From: Ligustrum vulgare
Taxonomy: Eukaryota; Streptophyta; Magnoliopsida; Lamiales; Oleaceae
Assembly: GCA_963555705.1 (NCBI GenBank)
Contig: OY743181.1
Location: 29,702,513-29,766,512, forward strand
Length of the DNA stretch: 64,000 nt
Direction: 5' to 3'
Below the pieces are notes generated by a model that did no database searches, was not told the origin of the DNA, and saw only the letters and a list, made by a program, of their open reading frames with translations. Positions 21,180-33,768 of the stretch are shown here, in pieces. Both the position numbers and the translations under genes were made by a program. Position 1 is the stretch's first letter. Every line of letters starts with the position of its first letter.

Positions 21180-23212
21180 AGTTTTGATTGCCACTAGTAT
21201 AGTGAATGGGATTTTAGGTCCACTGAAAGGTGAAAGTTACTGATTCAGTATAATAGTATTTAATTACCTAATTTAAAAATTTTTAAATCTAAACATATGA
21301 TTGGGCCTAATTAGCCTATGGTAATGTGGGCAAGGGCTGTCGAAGGTGTTTTTTAAAATTAATCTATTGAACATTGATTAAAATGTGATCAATCTAATGT
21401 TATTCCCAAATTACTGTTTTGCTCGAAAATGAAATTGTTGATCCACAAAATTGTTCAAAAATAAAGGCGAATGTTATGTTAACACATGGACATTAAAATA
21501 GTTAACATTGAACGAAATGCCGCCTTACTTGAATGACGAGTGTGCCCAATTAGGAAGAACGAAGCGAGAAAAAACTTGTCCAATTAGGGCGAGGGAAGCA
21601 GAAGGGAGATGATATCTTGAACGAGATTTCAACAGAGCGTGACCTAGAAGTAGGGGAGAGCACGGAGCACAACTGGCGAAGTAATGAAGTAGTTATCCTC
21701 CGTAATTTCCCAGAACTTCCCAATGATATGATAGTTATTTTCGAAAGAAGTTACTTCATAAGTCATGGTTAGCAATTATCGAATGTGCAAGAACTGGGAA
21801 TACTCAAACAAGGACATGACAACTTTGGAACCGAATGACAGTTTGAGAGGAGCAGTTGCTAGAAGTATAAAAGAAAGAAATGAAGACATTTTGTAGGACC
21901 TACAAATCAACTCTCAAAACAGAGAATGAAATTTCCTTTATTTAACTTTACATATCGAATTTTCCTTTTTCTATAATTGTGGGCTTGCGCTCTTTAGAGG
22001 CAAGAAATCTACTCTTAATTGCACCCATTTTTGGGCTTTGTCTCAAGAGGCTTGTTTTTGTACATAACGTCAAGAGGCTTTGAAACCATGCGTGAATAAT
22101 TTGGCATTCCTGATGAGACCTTGGTGTAAAAGAAGTGTTACAATGTCTCCAAAAGATACGAACAAAGACGTAGCCAACCTGGGCTACATGTCTTCTGCGA
22201 TAGAATGACCAGAGAGCCAGGAACTTGGCCAAAGTTTGGAAAGTAACCGCTATGATCTCTTGACAGAATTCAATCCCAATATGATGAGATTATTACTTGG
22301 GGATATCGCCTAGGACTTGGTTGAACTGGTAAGACTTCAAAACATACATATTACTGAAAAGCTTATTTAAACTGAGAATCCTTATTATGATAATATGGCT
22401 AAACAACTAGGTAGATAGAATGAGTTAATGACCAAATTGATATCCATTTCAATCACTTAACTAAATTTGGTTTGCCTTTTGGAGGCATCTACAACACTTA
22501 GACTCAAAATATTAATCCAAAGGGAAATAAACCTCCTCTAGGATATACCTCAAGAAATACCCACAATAATAAAGTGCCACGGGTTGGTACATTTAATATT
22601 AAGTCATGTTAAACTTGGGAGGTAAAAGCCAAAATGCGAATCAGAAAAATAACAACTGTCAAGTTAATGGAGGTAATTCAATGGCCAATCAAATGAATGG
22701 GTGAACATCTATTGTCAATCCTAGTCCAAACAATGGAGGGTTTCCACCTATTAGACAACTTACAATGCTTTATGTAAACTAGCCAATAGGCTTGCCATAT
22801 GACCCTAATGCTTTATTGAAGAAAAATGTAGCCGAAGTCCTTCAGTACCAATTTTTTTCTAATTTACCATCCAATCACCAAGTTTTACCTAACAAACAAT
22901 AAATACATGAGATTATGACATAATTAATCAAAAGAACTCCTATATATCAATATTTAAATGTCTAAATAAGTGTATTTTATACACTTATCAATGTGCTAAA
23001 CCCCATGATAAATCTCGGGTTGTTGATTTTGACACTATATCAAGAAAATTGATCAAATCAAAAATAGATGGAGTTCTTTATTTTTTATTCATTTGATATT
23101 ATTATAAAAGAGGTTGCTAAAACTAAAAATGCAGTATAAAGGTGGAAAAAATAGAAATTTTATATCAAACTAAAATACTTCTAGTTAAGTGTTCTTTGTG
23201 GAAATAACATTT
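21180..23212. other. Unassigned DNA, no supported gene
   Basis: No domain was recognised. A minus-strand ORF at 21948-22232 (94 codons) has no family motif. The sequence around 22960-22991 ends in ATACACTTATCA, which resembles the terminus of the TGATAAGTGTAT LTRs at 46357/48418 and may be a short Athila/Tat-type LTR fragment on the minus strand. Confidence 0.4.
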
Positions 23213-23465
23213 CATGTTAATTTCACAAACGATCACTAAAGTTAAGCTAAAAATTTCAAAACAGTCACTGAATTTTCATTCTTATAGCACTGGTCGCCGA
23301 AGTTACAAATAATTCTAGCAATGATCACTCAAAATTAACTTTCATCCAAAATTAAAGATGAGGATATGAGTATAATTTTGGCCCTGTTTTGTAAAATTGC
23401 AATCAAATAGTAACCCGTAGCCGCCTCCACCACCCCATCTCCAGCAACCACCCATCCTCCACCTA
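23213..23465 (+). repeat. Left arm of a large inverted-repeat (foldback-like) element
   Basis: CACAAACGATCACTAAAGTT... to ...CACCCATCCTCCACC is matched, inverted and diverged, by 33425-33690. Shared landmarks in order are CAAACGATCACT, GTTACAAATA, CAATGATCACT, CCAAAATTAAAGAT and TTTTGTAAAATTGCAA. The copia element 23567-33250 inserted between the arms. Confidence 0.65.
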
Positions 23466-23566
23466 TCAACATTGGTGAATATTTGCACCAAAACAAGAGA
23501 CGAGAAAATCATCTCTTTTTGGGTGCGAAATCGCGAAGTCTAGAGGGGGAGATCTCTCCTACTTAT

Positions 23567-25172
23567 TGTTGGAAATCAATTCCAAGAAAGTGTTCAAATA
23601 AAAAAAAAATTAGTCTTCTTTGAAAACAAGAACGCATTGAAATTTAATTAATTACTAAATAAATTAAAACTACCTTGAATGTGTGCAGCAGTACCTTCCA
23701 GTAGATAATATGAACTCCAATCTTTAGAATAATGATTCCAGCTTCCAATGTTTGAATGTTTGAATCTTCCCCAATTGTCCTTCAAGAACAAGATTGCGTT
23801 GATGTGTGGTTACCAAAGGCTCAAGAACACAAGAATACAATATTATCCAAGTGAAATAAAATTCTCACCCTAATATTTAATTAGGGAATAACCAAAAAAA
23901 AAAAAAAAAAAGAATGTAGAATAATTCTTGGTTATCCACTCATAGGTATATATAGGGGAAGAGTTTTAACTATTCTCCTATTTCTTGTGGGATTATAGTT
24001 TCATACTTGTCCTACAAGTAACTCTTTTCTTTTTCCTTATGGGATTAGAGTTTTATATTTTTCCTACTAGTAACTCTGTCATTATCCATTTTTATTAGCT
24101 TAATTCAAGAACTATCCAACTCTTTACAAGTTAGTCCTTCAATTATTATTTAGGCTATTTTGGGGGGGGGGGGGGGGGGGGGAATTGAATTTATATATTA
24201 CAGGCTCCCAAAAATTAAATCCGATTATGCCAATTAATAACCATTCAATTTAATTATCCAATAATTTGCTCATGCCACTACAGAAAAATTATTGCAACTC
24301 CTAAATATATAAAATAATCATAGCAGCAATATATATTTATTTCACATAATTGTTTACCCTCTTGACTTATCAATCCAATAGTTTGTCTCCGTTTGAGATC
24401 GATAATTAATTAGGCATATAATTAACCATTTCACCTAATTAATTATTCACTTTGCTTAAATCAATATTCTTATTGCTACGATTTCTATTTAACATCGAAT
24501 GTTAAATACTAAGCTTATATTCTTGAAATCATACTCGGATTTAGAATATTTAAGCGATCTCCTTAACTCCACAATTAAAGCAACGGATTCCTTTTGCGAT
24601 ACGTCATTTATTAATTCACTTTCCTTTGGTTCCCAACATACAAAGTTATTGATCATATCAATGATCGATCTCACTTAAAGTATATCAAAGTTCCTAAGGT
24701 ATAATAAATACCATCCAAGATAGATTAAGACAATCCATTTGATAGTCATGTGAAATCTCAATTCCTAAGCACGGTCATACTAGAGAATTAATTTAACGAT
24801 GGTCCAGTTCAAATACTTATCCTGAAGTATATCAATGTTATTAATCATGACTCAACTAGTTGCGATGATTAAGATAAATCGCATATTCTTATTAATTAGA
24901 GTAATAATCAAATGAACCTCAATAGAATAAAGTGCCCATCTTTATTCAAGATCCAAGACTAAATTATTCTAGATTGAAATATAATATTAATCTTCTATAT
25001 TTCGAAAGTACTAATATTCTATTTTCTTTAAAACAATTGAAAGCCCTTCGTTATAGCTTACATATAATAATGAATTGCAAATTTAAATAAATGTGAAATA
25101 TTATATAAAATATAAATAATCGTTTATTACATTTTTGTAAATTCGTAACGCTTTTGGGCTCAAATCCCAGCA
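23567..25172 (-). repeat. 3' LTR of the minus-strand copia (1606 bp)
   Basis: Bounded by TGTTGGAAATC on the left and CCCAGCA on the right; matched along its length by 31663-33250. An A run at 23894-23911 and a G run at 24162-24182 are expansions absent from the partner LTR. Right of it, the complement of TCTCCCAC is the polypurine tract. Confidence 0.88.
24162..24182. repeat. Poly-G run (21 nt)
   Basis: The partner LTR has TTGGAGGGACCC at this point, so the G run is an expansion or assembly artefact at a G-rich site. Confidence 0.95.
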
Positions 25173-25199
25173 ATCTCCCACTATCCCTAAAGTGTATGA

Positions 25200-27560
25200 T
25201 ATACATCCTAGATCCCCATGGCGTCTAGATGACCCTGAAGCTTTTAGTTGGTAGGCTCTTTGTGAATGGATTGACCAGGTTATCTTCTGAAGCAATCTTG
25301 AAGATTGTTACATTCCCACGTTGGACAATCTCCCTTAGAAGATGTGATAAGAACCCCTTTGGTGTTTGAACAAAAAATCTCCACAATAATCTAGAATCAA
25401 CCCAAGAAAGCAAAAATGGTAAAATAAACCTTGACCCAAGTTTAACCTAACCAAAATTCTAAGGAATAAACCTAGTTCAATAGATAGAAATAAACAAATT
25501 CCAAGGATAGATAATAAATCTTAACCCAAACTCATTCTCCCCAAAATTCCAAGAATATTGATTCTTAACCCAATGGAAAGGAACAAGTATTTTAAGATTT
25601 CTTCCAACAATCACAAGAAATAAAATACTCCAAGTGAAGTCGAGAACATTACCTCATAGAGGTTTGATAGAGGAGGAATTTAAGGTTCGGTTTTAAAAGA
25701 AAAACTAGCAAAAATTTTCTCCACTTAATAGCCACTGATTGCGTTTGGGAAATTCATGTGATTGCGTGGAGATCGTAAAAACTCATTGCCTCCGAAATGC
25801 AAGCGATCGCGTTGGCGACCAAAATTCTGCACGCACCATTTTCAATATTTTGGTCATAAACTTAGATCTCGAAATCGGATTGAGGTGATTCAAAATGCGT
25901 TAGAAACTAGACGAAAAGAGATACCATTCTTCAAGAAATAGTGAACCTCAAATTCGAATTTTATCTCTATCAAAACTTTAGTTGAATCTCAAGCATGATC
26001 CATTCTCGTTCGGAATTGATGTCTTCCATTTGAGCTTGATTCCATACTTCGTAAATGAGTCCCACCAAAAACTCTCAGACCTCCTTGGCCTCGGATCTCT
26101 TCATGGGTCTTGTCAGCATGTGCATTGAGGTTTGGCTAGGTTCCACTGGCATGTGCATCGATGTTTGACTTTCTCAGTTCTCATCATCCACTCCCTCTTG
26201 AAAAGGATTCGACCTCAAATCTTGTTTTTAGAAATATTGCTAGATTTCTTGGCCTTCGATATTGAAATGGGGCCCACGAGAAAGTGTAGCAAGGCTCGAA
26301 TTTCTTGATTCTCATCAAGATGGTATTTTTGTTCTATATGTTTTTCCTTTGATGGTTTCGTGATTCCTTCGCATCAGCTACTGCCCCACTATTATCACAG
26401 AATAGTGTAACTGGGTCAGCTGTTGCAAGTATCACTCCCAAACCCCCAAGGAATTTTCTTAGACACACGGCATCTTTGGCTGCCTCACAAGCTGCAAAAT
26501 ATTTAACTTCTATGGTAGAGTCAGCGATGCATGACTGCTTCACAGTCCTCCATATGATAGCAACCCCCACCAAGAGTAAAAACGGCCCCTGACGTAGACT
26601 TCCTTGAGTCCATATCAAACTGAAAAACTGAGTCTGTATAACAAGTCCTGCACTGAGTAAAAAAGCACACAATCCATCATTCTTTGAAGATACTTAAATA
26701 TATGCTTCACTGCTACCCAATGTTCTTGTCTAGATTGAAAACAACTCACAATCCCAACAACATAACAAATATTTGGTCTAGTGCATAGCATGACATACAT
26801 GAGACTACCCATAGCAGGTGCATAAGGTATCTTAATCATGCACTCTACCTTGTCAGGAGTTTTAGGCACTGCTCCTTCGATAGGTGAATTCTATGCCTAA
26901 AAGGTAACAAGTCCTTGGAATTCTACATAGCAAATCTAACCAGAATTATATTAATGTATGAAGCTTGAGACTAAGCGATGCACTTATTCTTCCGATCACA
27001 AATGATCAGGATTCCTAGAATAAAACTTGCTTCTCCTAAGTCCTTCATACTAAATTGTTGGGCCAATCACGCTTTCACTGCAGACAACATTTCTACATCA
27101 TTCCCAATGAGTAATATGTCATCCACATAAAGTAATATAAACACTATCTTATTTTCGTGCTTCTTTTTGTAGATGCAGGGTTCATAGAAGTTTTGATCAA
27201 AACCATATGTTTTAATTACTTCATCGAATCTTTTATTCCAAGACCTGGATGCTTGCTTTAATTCATAAATGGATCTCTACAACTTGCACAGTTTGCCTTC
27301 AATCTCTCGAGTGACAAATCCTTCTGTTTGCATCATGTAGATGCTTTCGTCAAGACGTCCATCCACCATATCTCATAATCCATATGAGCAACGATAGATA
27401 AGATTATCCGAATGGATTTAAGCATAGCAATCAGAGAGAAGGTCTCATCGTAATCGATGCCTTCTCTCTGGGTAAACCCTTTGACTACTAGTCTAGCTTT
27501 AAAGGTTTCAACATTTCCATCCATTTCTCTTTTCCTTTTGTAAACCACTTGCACCTAATG
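25200..27560 (-). pseudogene. Copia RT and RNase H, split by a solo LTR
   Basis: Reading right to left: KARLVVKGFTQREGIDYDETF (about 27440-27500, RT start), YVDDILL (27110-27130, catalytic motif kept), PYAPAMGSLMYVMLCTRPNI (about 26770-26840), RNase H STIEVKYFAACEAAKDA and VTLFCDNSGAVA (26340-26560). The LTR insertion at 25345-26317 follows. The RNase H tail REIVQRGNVTIFKIASEDN and PFTKSLPTKSF lies at 25200-25340. Many frameshifts separate these blocks. The insertion lies within the HIxxKYHL/REIV junction. Confidence 0.85.
25345..26317 (-). mobile_element. Solo gypsy LTR (973 bp) inside copia RNase H
   Basis: TGATAAGAACC to CTCATCA, flanked by the 5-bp duplication AGATG at 25340-25344 and 26318-26322. 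Joining the flanks restores the RNase H frame. It shares the layout of the LTRs at 37718 and 49620: ACCTTGACCC string, GATCGC-containing palindromic stretches, and CTCCCTCTTGAAAAGGATTCGACC. No internal sequence remains, so it arose by LTR-LTR recombination. Confidence 0.88.
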
Positions 27561-27805
27561 GGTTTGATCCCTTCAAGCACTTCTACAAGATTCCAAAACT
27601 AATTAGAGTACATTAATTCCATCTCGGATTTCATGGCACTCTTCTACAAATTTGCATCCACATCCTTTATCGCCTCTTGATAAGATGTCGGATCATCTTC
27701 ATGCTCTAAGAAGATCGCTTGATAGGATTCTGCTAATAGCAAGTACCTTGCAGATTTCCTAATGATCCTTTGACTTCTTTTCTGTGATGGATGTCCTTGG
27801 ATTTC

Positions 27806-28930
27806 CTAATTGGTTTGCGCATTTTGATAATTAAGTCCAGTATAACTTACTGGATCGTTATTCTCTTTATTCATATCTTGTGCAGTATTTATGGGCAGAG
27901 GTACATCTCCATTGCTCCCACTCAAATGTTGCACCCTATGATTGTTACCTTCAGAATATTTATCTAGAACCTTAGAAAGTGTCTCAGGGCTAGATAAGCT
28001 AAGAGTAGACTCCTTTATCTCTTCCAAAATAATTTTACATTTAGACTCCTTTTTTCCTATGTACTTGTCCTCCAAGAAAGTTGCATTTGTTGAAACAAAT
28101 ACCTTCTTGCTCTGAGGACTATAGAAGTGATATCCTCTCGTTCCCCTGGGATAACCTATGAATAAGCATTTTTCTGTTCTAGGTTCCAATTTCTCAGTCT
28201 TTCCATTTAGCACGTATGCTGGACAACCCCAAATGCCAATGTGGTGTATGCTAGGCTTACGACCATTCCACACAACTCTAGAGGAGTTTTGGAAACTGAT
28301 TTAGATGGAACTAAGTTCAAAAGATATGCAGCTGTTTGAAGTGCATATCCCTAGAGGAAGTAGGTAGCTAGAGACACTCATCATTGATCGTATCATATTT
28401 AACAAAGTCATATTTCTCCTTTCTGAAATGCCATTCTGCTAGGGCGTCCCCAGCGTGCTCATTTGAGATACAATTCCATTATCCGATACTTATTTAATGA
28501 ACTCGCTTGGTAGGTATTCACCACCTCGATCTGATTGAAGTGTTTTAATACATTAACTAAGTGCTTCTCGATCTCAATCTGATATTCTTTGAACTTATCA
28601 AATGCTTCAGACTTTCGAGACATTAGGTAAATATAGTCATATCTTGAGCACTCATCTGTGAAAGTCACAAAATACTCATGGCCATTTCTAGTAGGCGTAC
28701 TCATAGGACCACATACATCGGTATGAACTAATTCCAAGACTTCTTTGGCTCTAAGTCTTTTTGAAGAAAAGGATCTCTTGGTCATTTTACCTTCCAAACA
28801 TGATTCACAAGTTGGTAAGTAATTGAACTCTAAGCCAGTTAGTGGTCCATCCTTAACCAACCTTTTAATCATGTTCAGGTTAATGTGTCCAAGTCTTAGA
28901 TGCCAAAGATATGTCTTATTAGCTTGAGGT
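27806..28930 (-). pseudogene. Copia integrase
   Basis: The GAG-pre-integrase/zinc region begins near 28930. CESCLEGKMTKRSF and ELVHTDVCGPMSTPTRNG (first catalytic Asp) lie at 28650-28800. The second Asp block (usual SDRGGEY) is lost in sequence reading QIEVVNTYQ near 28520. A C-terminal part with the ...IWGCPAYV and CLFIGYPRGTRGYHFY motifs lies at 28100-28250. Frameshifted around 28280-28460; inactive. Confidence 0.82.
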
Positions 28931-28941
28931 GACGTTTATTT

Positions 28942-30100
28942 TTAAGCGACAATTATATAATTTTCATGTGTAGTAACTTTTAGTATGTAAAGATGATTAG
29001 ATAAATATCTAGCACAAATACGAGCGTTGTTACGACAAATATTAATTCCAGAAGATGTAGAATCAATGCAATGGCCATGCTCATAAAGGCTTGAAACAGA
29101 AATCAAATTTCGCTTCATTTGCGGAATATAATAATAATCTTGCAAAATCAAAGTCCTACCACTACCAAAATTAAAATAAATTGTTCCTACTGCTAATGCT
29201 ACAACTACCTCTCCTGTGCCAACGGTGATTTGAAAATCACTTTTGCTGAGGTTTCTGGTTTCCTGTAAAACCTGCACATCAATGCATAAATGATAAGTGG
29301 CTACATAATCTACAACCCAGGATAATGTAGAATCAACCACTAAACATGACTCAGTGATGAAAGACTCACCTGTACACACCTATTTGGGCTTAGTACAATC
29401 TTTTTTCCAATGTCCCTTATCGCCACAATTGAAGTACTTGCCCTTAGGCTGCTTATCTGTTCTAGTGTTACTACCCACATTAGTGGAGCACTTTCTCTTC
29501 TTGCCCTTAGCTTTCACTTTAGGCTTAGAGACACCACCTGTAGCAATCATTACTTGACCACCCTTATCTTTCAGACCCAATTCTACGCGATGAAGCTAAT
29601 TCATTAACTCGCTCAACGATAAGTCAAGTTTGTGCATATAATAATCTATCTTGAACTGTGAGAACAGATCAGTCACAAAATTAAGTATCATTTCTTGTTG
29701 AGCTTCCTTGTCAATTTTAGCCCCAATGATTTATGCCTGGTTAAATAATGCAATCATGGTCATCATGTGCTGCTTAACCCACATCCCTAGTTTCATGCAT
29801 ATGTTCTAAAGGGCACATATTGCCTCAAATCGATCTTGTTTCCTTCTCTTCCCAAATATCTTTTGAAGGCTTTCCATTATGTCATAAGCGGAGCCAAAGT
29901 AGTCATGTTTCTGCTGCAATACATATTCATAGATGCCTTAATGTAGCAGCATGCCATCTTATCAGCTTTTATCCACTTATCATAATTGTCCTTTTGGGAT
30001 TTAGGGGCATTAGTAGCAAGTTGTTCAGAAGATTCGTCATCGAGCACAAATTCAATGTTATCAGCATTAAGCACGATCGTTAAGTTGCATTTCCAATCAT
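28942..30100 (-). pseudogene. Copia gag, zinc knuckle and protease
   Basis: The UBN2-type gag segment DNYDKWIKADKMACCYIKASM is at about 29930-30000. A zinc knuckle at 29385-29440 reads YFNCGDKGHWKKDC, with the first Cys of CCHC replaced by Tyr. The protease at 28942-29379 has DSTLSWVVDYVATYHLC where the usual active site is WxxDSGATxH, so the catalytic DSG is lost. It ends with the family-typical VPQMKRNLISVSSL-like string. Several stops. Confidence 0.82.
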
Positions 30101-31648
30101 GATGTATTTTCTTTCAGTATTGTCGATAACGGATTGAGAGACATTTTTGTATTAGAAAATAAATAAGAAATCGTTATATATAAGCCGTAACTATGATTTA
30201 GTGTATGATGCATGAATACATAAGTATTACCCATTTAAACTACAAAAACACTATGATGACTTAATTCTGATTAACCATTGCCCTCGCTTTATATAAGGTC
30301 ACAACAATTTCTCAATTAAGCTGAAAAATTAATTTCACTTATTTTTGTTGTTACCCGGGCACCAAGTACCTTAACATAAAAATTCGCAACGTTTCTTTTG
30401 GTCATCAAACTTAAAAGGAAGAGCCTCTTTAGGAGGTTTACTAGTAAAGTGATCTTAAGTGTATAACCTCTATCCATATCCCCAAATATATCTTGATTCG
30501 AAAACATTACCATCTTTAGGATGATCGAACATTTTAATCAATATTCGTGCAAAACCTCCAATTGGGGATACATTCCTAAAATCAAATTGCCTACACCTTC
30601 CTTTAGGGAGGTCGAACAATGAAGACAACTCGAGGCAATGTATTTTATTTTAGATATATCGACACGAGGAGACCGAGGGTCAAAAACCCGCTCCCACTTA
30701 ATATTTTTATTCGAAAAAATGGGTTTTGTCTTTTAAAATAATTATCAACCATTATTTGAACATATTAAAAAATGACGTACCTCATCAATGCATGAATCAT
30801 ATAGAATCATAGGAAGATGTTAATAATTCAAATCTATATGAATATTGTATAACATTCATTCAAATATAGCATCTATAAATAAATAAATTAAAGCATAAAA
30901 TCAGTTCGTTTGTAGCTAGACTCAAAGATAAAAAATTAAATTACAACTCTGGGTTCAAGCCCGAATAATTTAATTTTCTTCGTCTTCATCACTTGGTCAT
31001 GTTGGGCTCCCACTACATCTGATTCATGATCTGCAAATAAGCCCATCAAGCTTCCAACACATTTACTGGGCCAAGCCCATATGTTTATGTAACCCAATAT
31101 ATCTAGACATTTGGGCCCCCATGTTATATGGAAATAGACCAAACGGATTTGACCCAAATCACACATGGATTTGGACACAAAAATTGGGCCTGAACGAAAA
31201 AAACCTGATACAGCGCATAAGGGGACCATGCAGTGCCCAGAGCTGCTTGTTGCAGCACATCTGGGCATTGTTGCTAGGAAAGCACTATCTTCAGCAGCGC
31301 CCAACGATGTAACAGTGCCATTGCTCGCTTCGATCTAATTCCAGTTTAGGCTTTTTTTTTAATAAAGAATTAAATAAAAGAAATTAATCTATACATAATA
31401 TTACAATTGGTCCTATATCCCATAATGCGAGATTTACAATTGATCTATTACAGACTTGAAAAGAAAATACAAGGATAAACCATTGGCCACAAACAATTGA
31501 TAAACTGTAATGCCATTCATCTAAATAAATTCATTATAACATTTAAACATTCATACAAACATCTATGAACCCTAAACATCGCTCAAAACTACAAATCATA
31601 TCTTTAAAGATTGAAATCAAATTAGAATTTAATTAAATATCTAGTCAG
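30101..31648 (-). other. Leader of the minus-strand copia
   Basis: Sequence between the 5' LTR/primer site and gag. A 122-codon ORF at 30936-31304 has no domain and I do not call it. A locally GC-rich stretch with CAGCGC words occurs at 31200-31320. Confidence 0.5.
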
Positions 31649-31661
31649 TCTCTGATACCAA
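31649..31661 (-). other. Primer-binding site of the minus-strand copia
   Basis: On the minus strand the bases directly after the LTR read TTGGTATCAGAGA, the tRNA-iMet-type primer site. It fixes the right-hand LTR as the 5' LTR. Confidence 0.88.
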
Positions 31662-31662
31662 T

Positions 31663-33250
31663 TGTTGGAAATCTGTTCCAAGAAAGTGTTCAAATCAGAA
31701 GTTTTTAGGTTTCTTTGACAACAAGAACGCCCTGTAATTTAATTAATTACTAAATAAATTAAAACTACATTGAAGGTATGTAGAGGAGTTACCTTCCAAC
31801 AGATAATATGAAATTCAATCTTTAGAATATTTTTTCTAGCTTCCAACCCTTGAATCTTCCCCAATATTCCTTCAAGAACAAGATTGCATTGATGGGTGGA
31901 CACCAAAGGATGAAGAACACAATAATACAATATTAACCAAGTGAAATAAAATTCTCAATCTAATATTTAATTAGGGAATAACCAAAAAAACAAGTATGTG
32001 AAATAATTCTTGGTTATCCCCTCATATGTATATATAGGGGAAGAGTTTTAACTCTTCTCCTATTCCTTGTGGGATTAGAGTTTCATACTTGATCTACAAG
32101 TAACTCTTTTCCTTTTCCTTTTCCTTTTCCTTGTGGGATTAGAGTTTCATACTTGTCCTACAAGTAACTATGTCCTTATCCCTTTTTATTTGTGCAATCC
32201 AAGAACTATCCAACTCTTTACAAGTTAGTCCTTCAATTCTTATTTAGGCTATTGGAGGGACCCAATTGAGTTTATATTATAGGCTCCTAATAATTAAATC
32301 TGGTTATGCAACAACCGTTCAATTTAATTATCTAATAATTCGCTCATACCACTATAGGAAAATAATTGCAATTCCTAAATATATAAAATAATCATAGAAG
32401 CAATATATATTTATTTCCCATAATTATTTACCCTCTTGACTTGTCAATCTAATAGTTTGTCCCCGTTTGAAATCGATAATTAATTAGGCATATAATTAAC
32501 CGTTTCAACTAATTAATTATTCACTTTGTTTAAATCAATATTCTTATTGCTATGATTTCTATTTAACATCGAATGTTAAATACTAAGCTTAGATTCATGA
32601 AATCATACTTGCATTTAGAATATTTAAGTGATCCCCTTAACTCCACAATTAGAGCAATGGATTCCTCTTGCAATACGTCATTTATTAATTCACTTTCCTT
32701 TCCCAACATACAAAGTTATTGATCATATTAATGATTGATCTCACTTATAGTATATCAAAGACCCTAAGAATTGTTACATAATAAATACCATCCAAGACAG
32801 ATTAAGACAATCTATATGGTAGTCATGTGAAATCTCAATTCTTAAGCACGATTATGCTAGGGAATTAATTTCATGATTGTCCACTCCAATATAATTATCC
32901 CGAAGTATATCAATATTATTACTCACGACTCAACTAGTCACGACGATTAAGATAAATCGCATATTCTTATTAATTAGAGTAATAATAAAATGAATCTCAA
33001 TAGAATAAAGTGTCCATCTTTATTCAAGGTTCATGACTAAATTAATCTCGATTGAAATATAATATTAATTATCTATTTTTTGAAAGTACTAATATTATAT
33101 TGTCTTTAAAACAATCGAAGGTCCTTCATTACAGCTTACATATAATAATGAATTACAAATTTAAATATACGTCAAATATTATATCAAATATAAATGATCG
33201 TTTATTACATTTCAGTAAATTCCTAACGCTTTTGTACACAAATCCCAACA
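31663..33250 (-). repeat. 5' LTR of the minus-strand copia (1588 bp)
   Basis: Partner of 23567-25172, with TGTTGGAAATC at the left end and AATCCCAACA at the right end. The right flank CTTAC corresponds to CTTAT on the other side. Contains an imperfect CCTTTT tandem near 32105-32130. Confidence 0.88.
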
Positions 33251-33424
33251 CTTACCAGTGTAAAATTGCACCAGAAACTGGTGTGATTTCGTACAAAGTA
33301 TGGTGGAGAGGTTTCTCCCCCTTTCTAGATGTGGAATCACACCAAAAACCTCCCCAAGTGCTATTTTAGGCCAATATGGCGGGGGAAGAAACCTTCCCTT
33401 TTTTAGTGTAAAATCGTACCAATA

Positions 33425-33690
33425 GTGGTCACCGGAGATGGGGATGATGGTTTCCGAAGATAGGATGGTGGTGGCTGAGGGATGGGGATTTGTTTGCAAT
33501 TTTACAAAATAGCGCAAAAATTATACTTTAGGTCCTTATCTTTAATTTTGGGTGAAAATTAGTCCAAGTGATCATTGTCGAAACTATTTGTAACTCTGGT
33601 GATCGGCCTTGTTAGAATGAAACTTTAGTGGCCATTTTTTAATTTTCGCTCAACTAAAGTGATCGTTTGTAAAGTAACCCTAATTTTTTC
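33425..33690 (-). repeat. Right arm of the inverted-repeat element
   Basis: The reverse complement runs CAAACGATCACTTTAGTTGAGC ... GTAAAATTGCAAACAAATCCCC, matching the left arm at 23213-23465. Between the arms, pre-insertion sequence (GAAGTCTAGAGGGGGAG ... and CTCCCCCTTTCTAGATG) is itself roughly palindromic. Confidence 0.65.
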
Positions 33691-33768
33691 AATTTCAAAT
33701 TTTATAATGTTGATATTGAGACAAACTTGGATAGCTTTTATAAATTTTTCTTGGGTCTCATCAATAGT

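Larger units (their letters stand above)
23567..33250 (-). mobile_element. Old full-length Ty1/copia element, 9.7 kb
   Basis: LTRs of 1606 bp (23567-25172) and 1588 bp (31663-33250) end TGTTGGAAAT and CCCARCA. The flanks CTTAT / CTTAC match at 4 of 5 bases. A tRNA-Met primer site lies beside the right LTR and a GTGGGAGATTG polypurine tract beside the left LTR, so transcription ran right to left. Pol order gag, protease, integrase, RT, RNase H is intact in layout but full of stops and frameshifts. LTRs differ visibly by substitutions and indels, so insertion is old. RNase H is split by a solo LTR. Confidence 0.9.
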
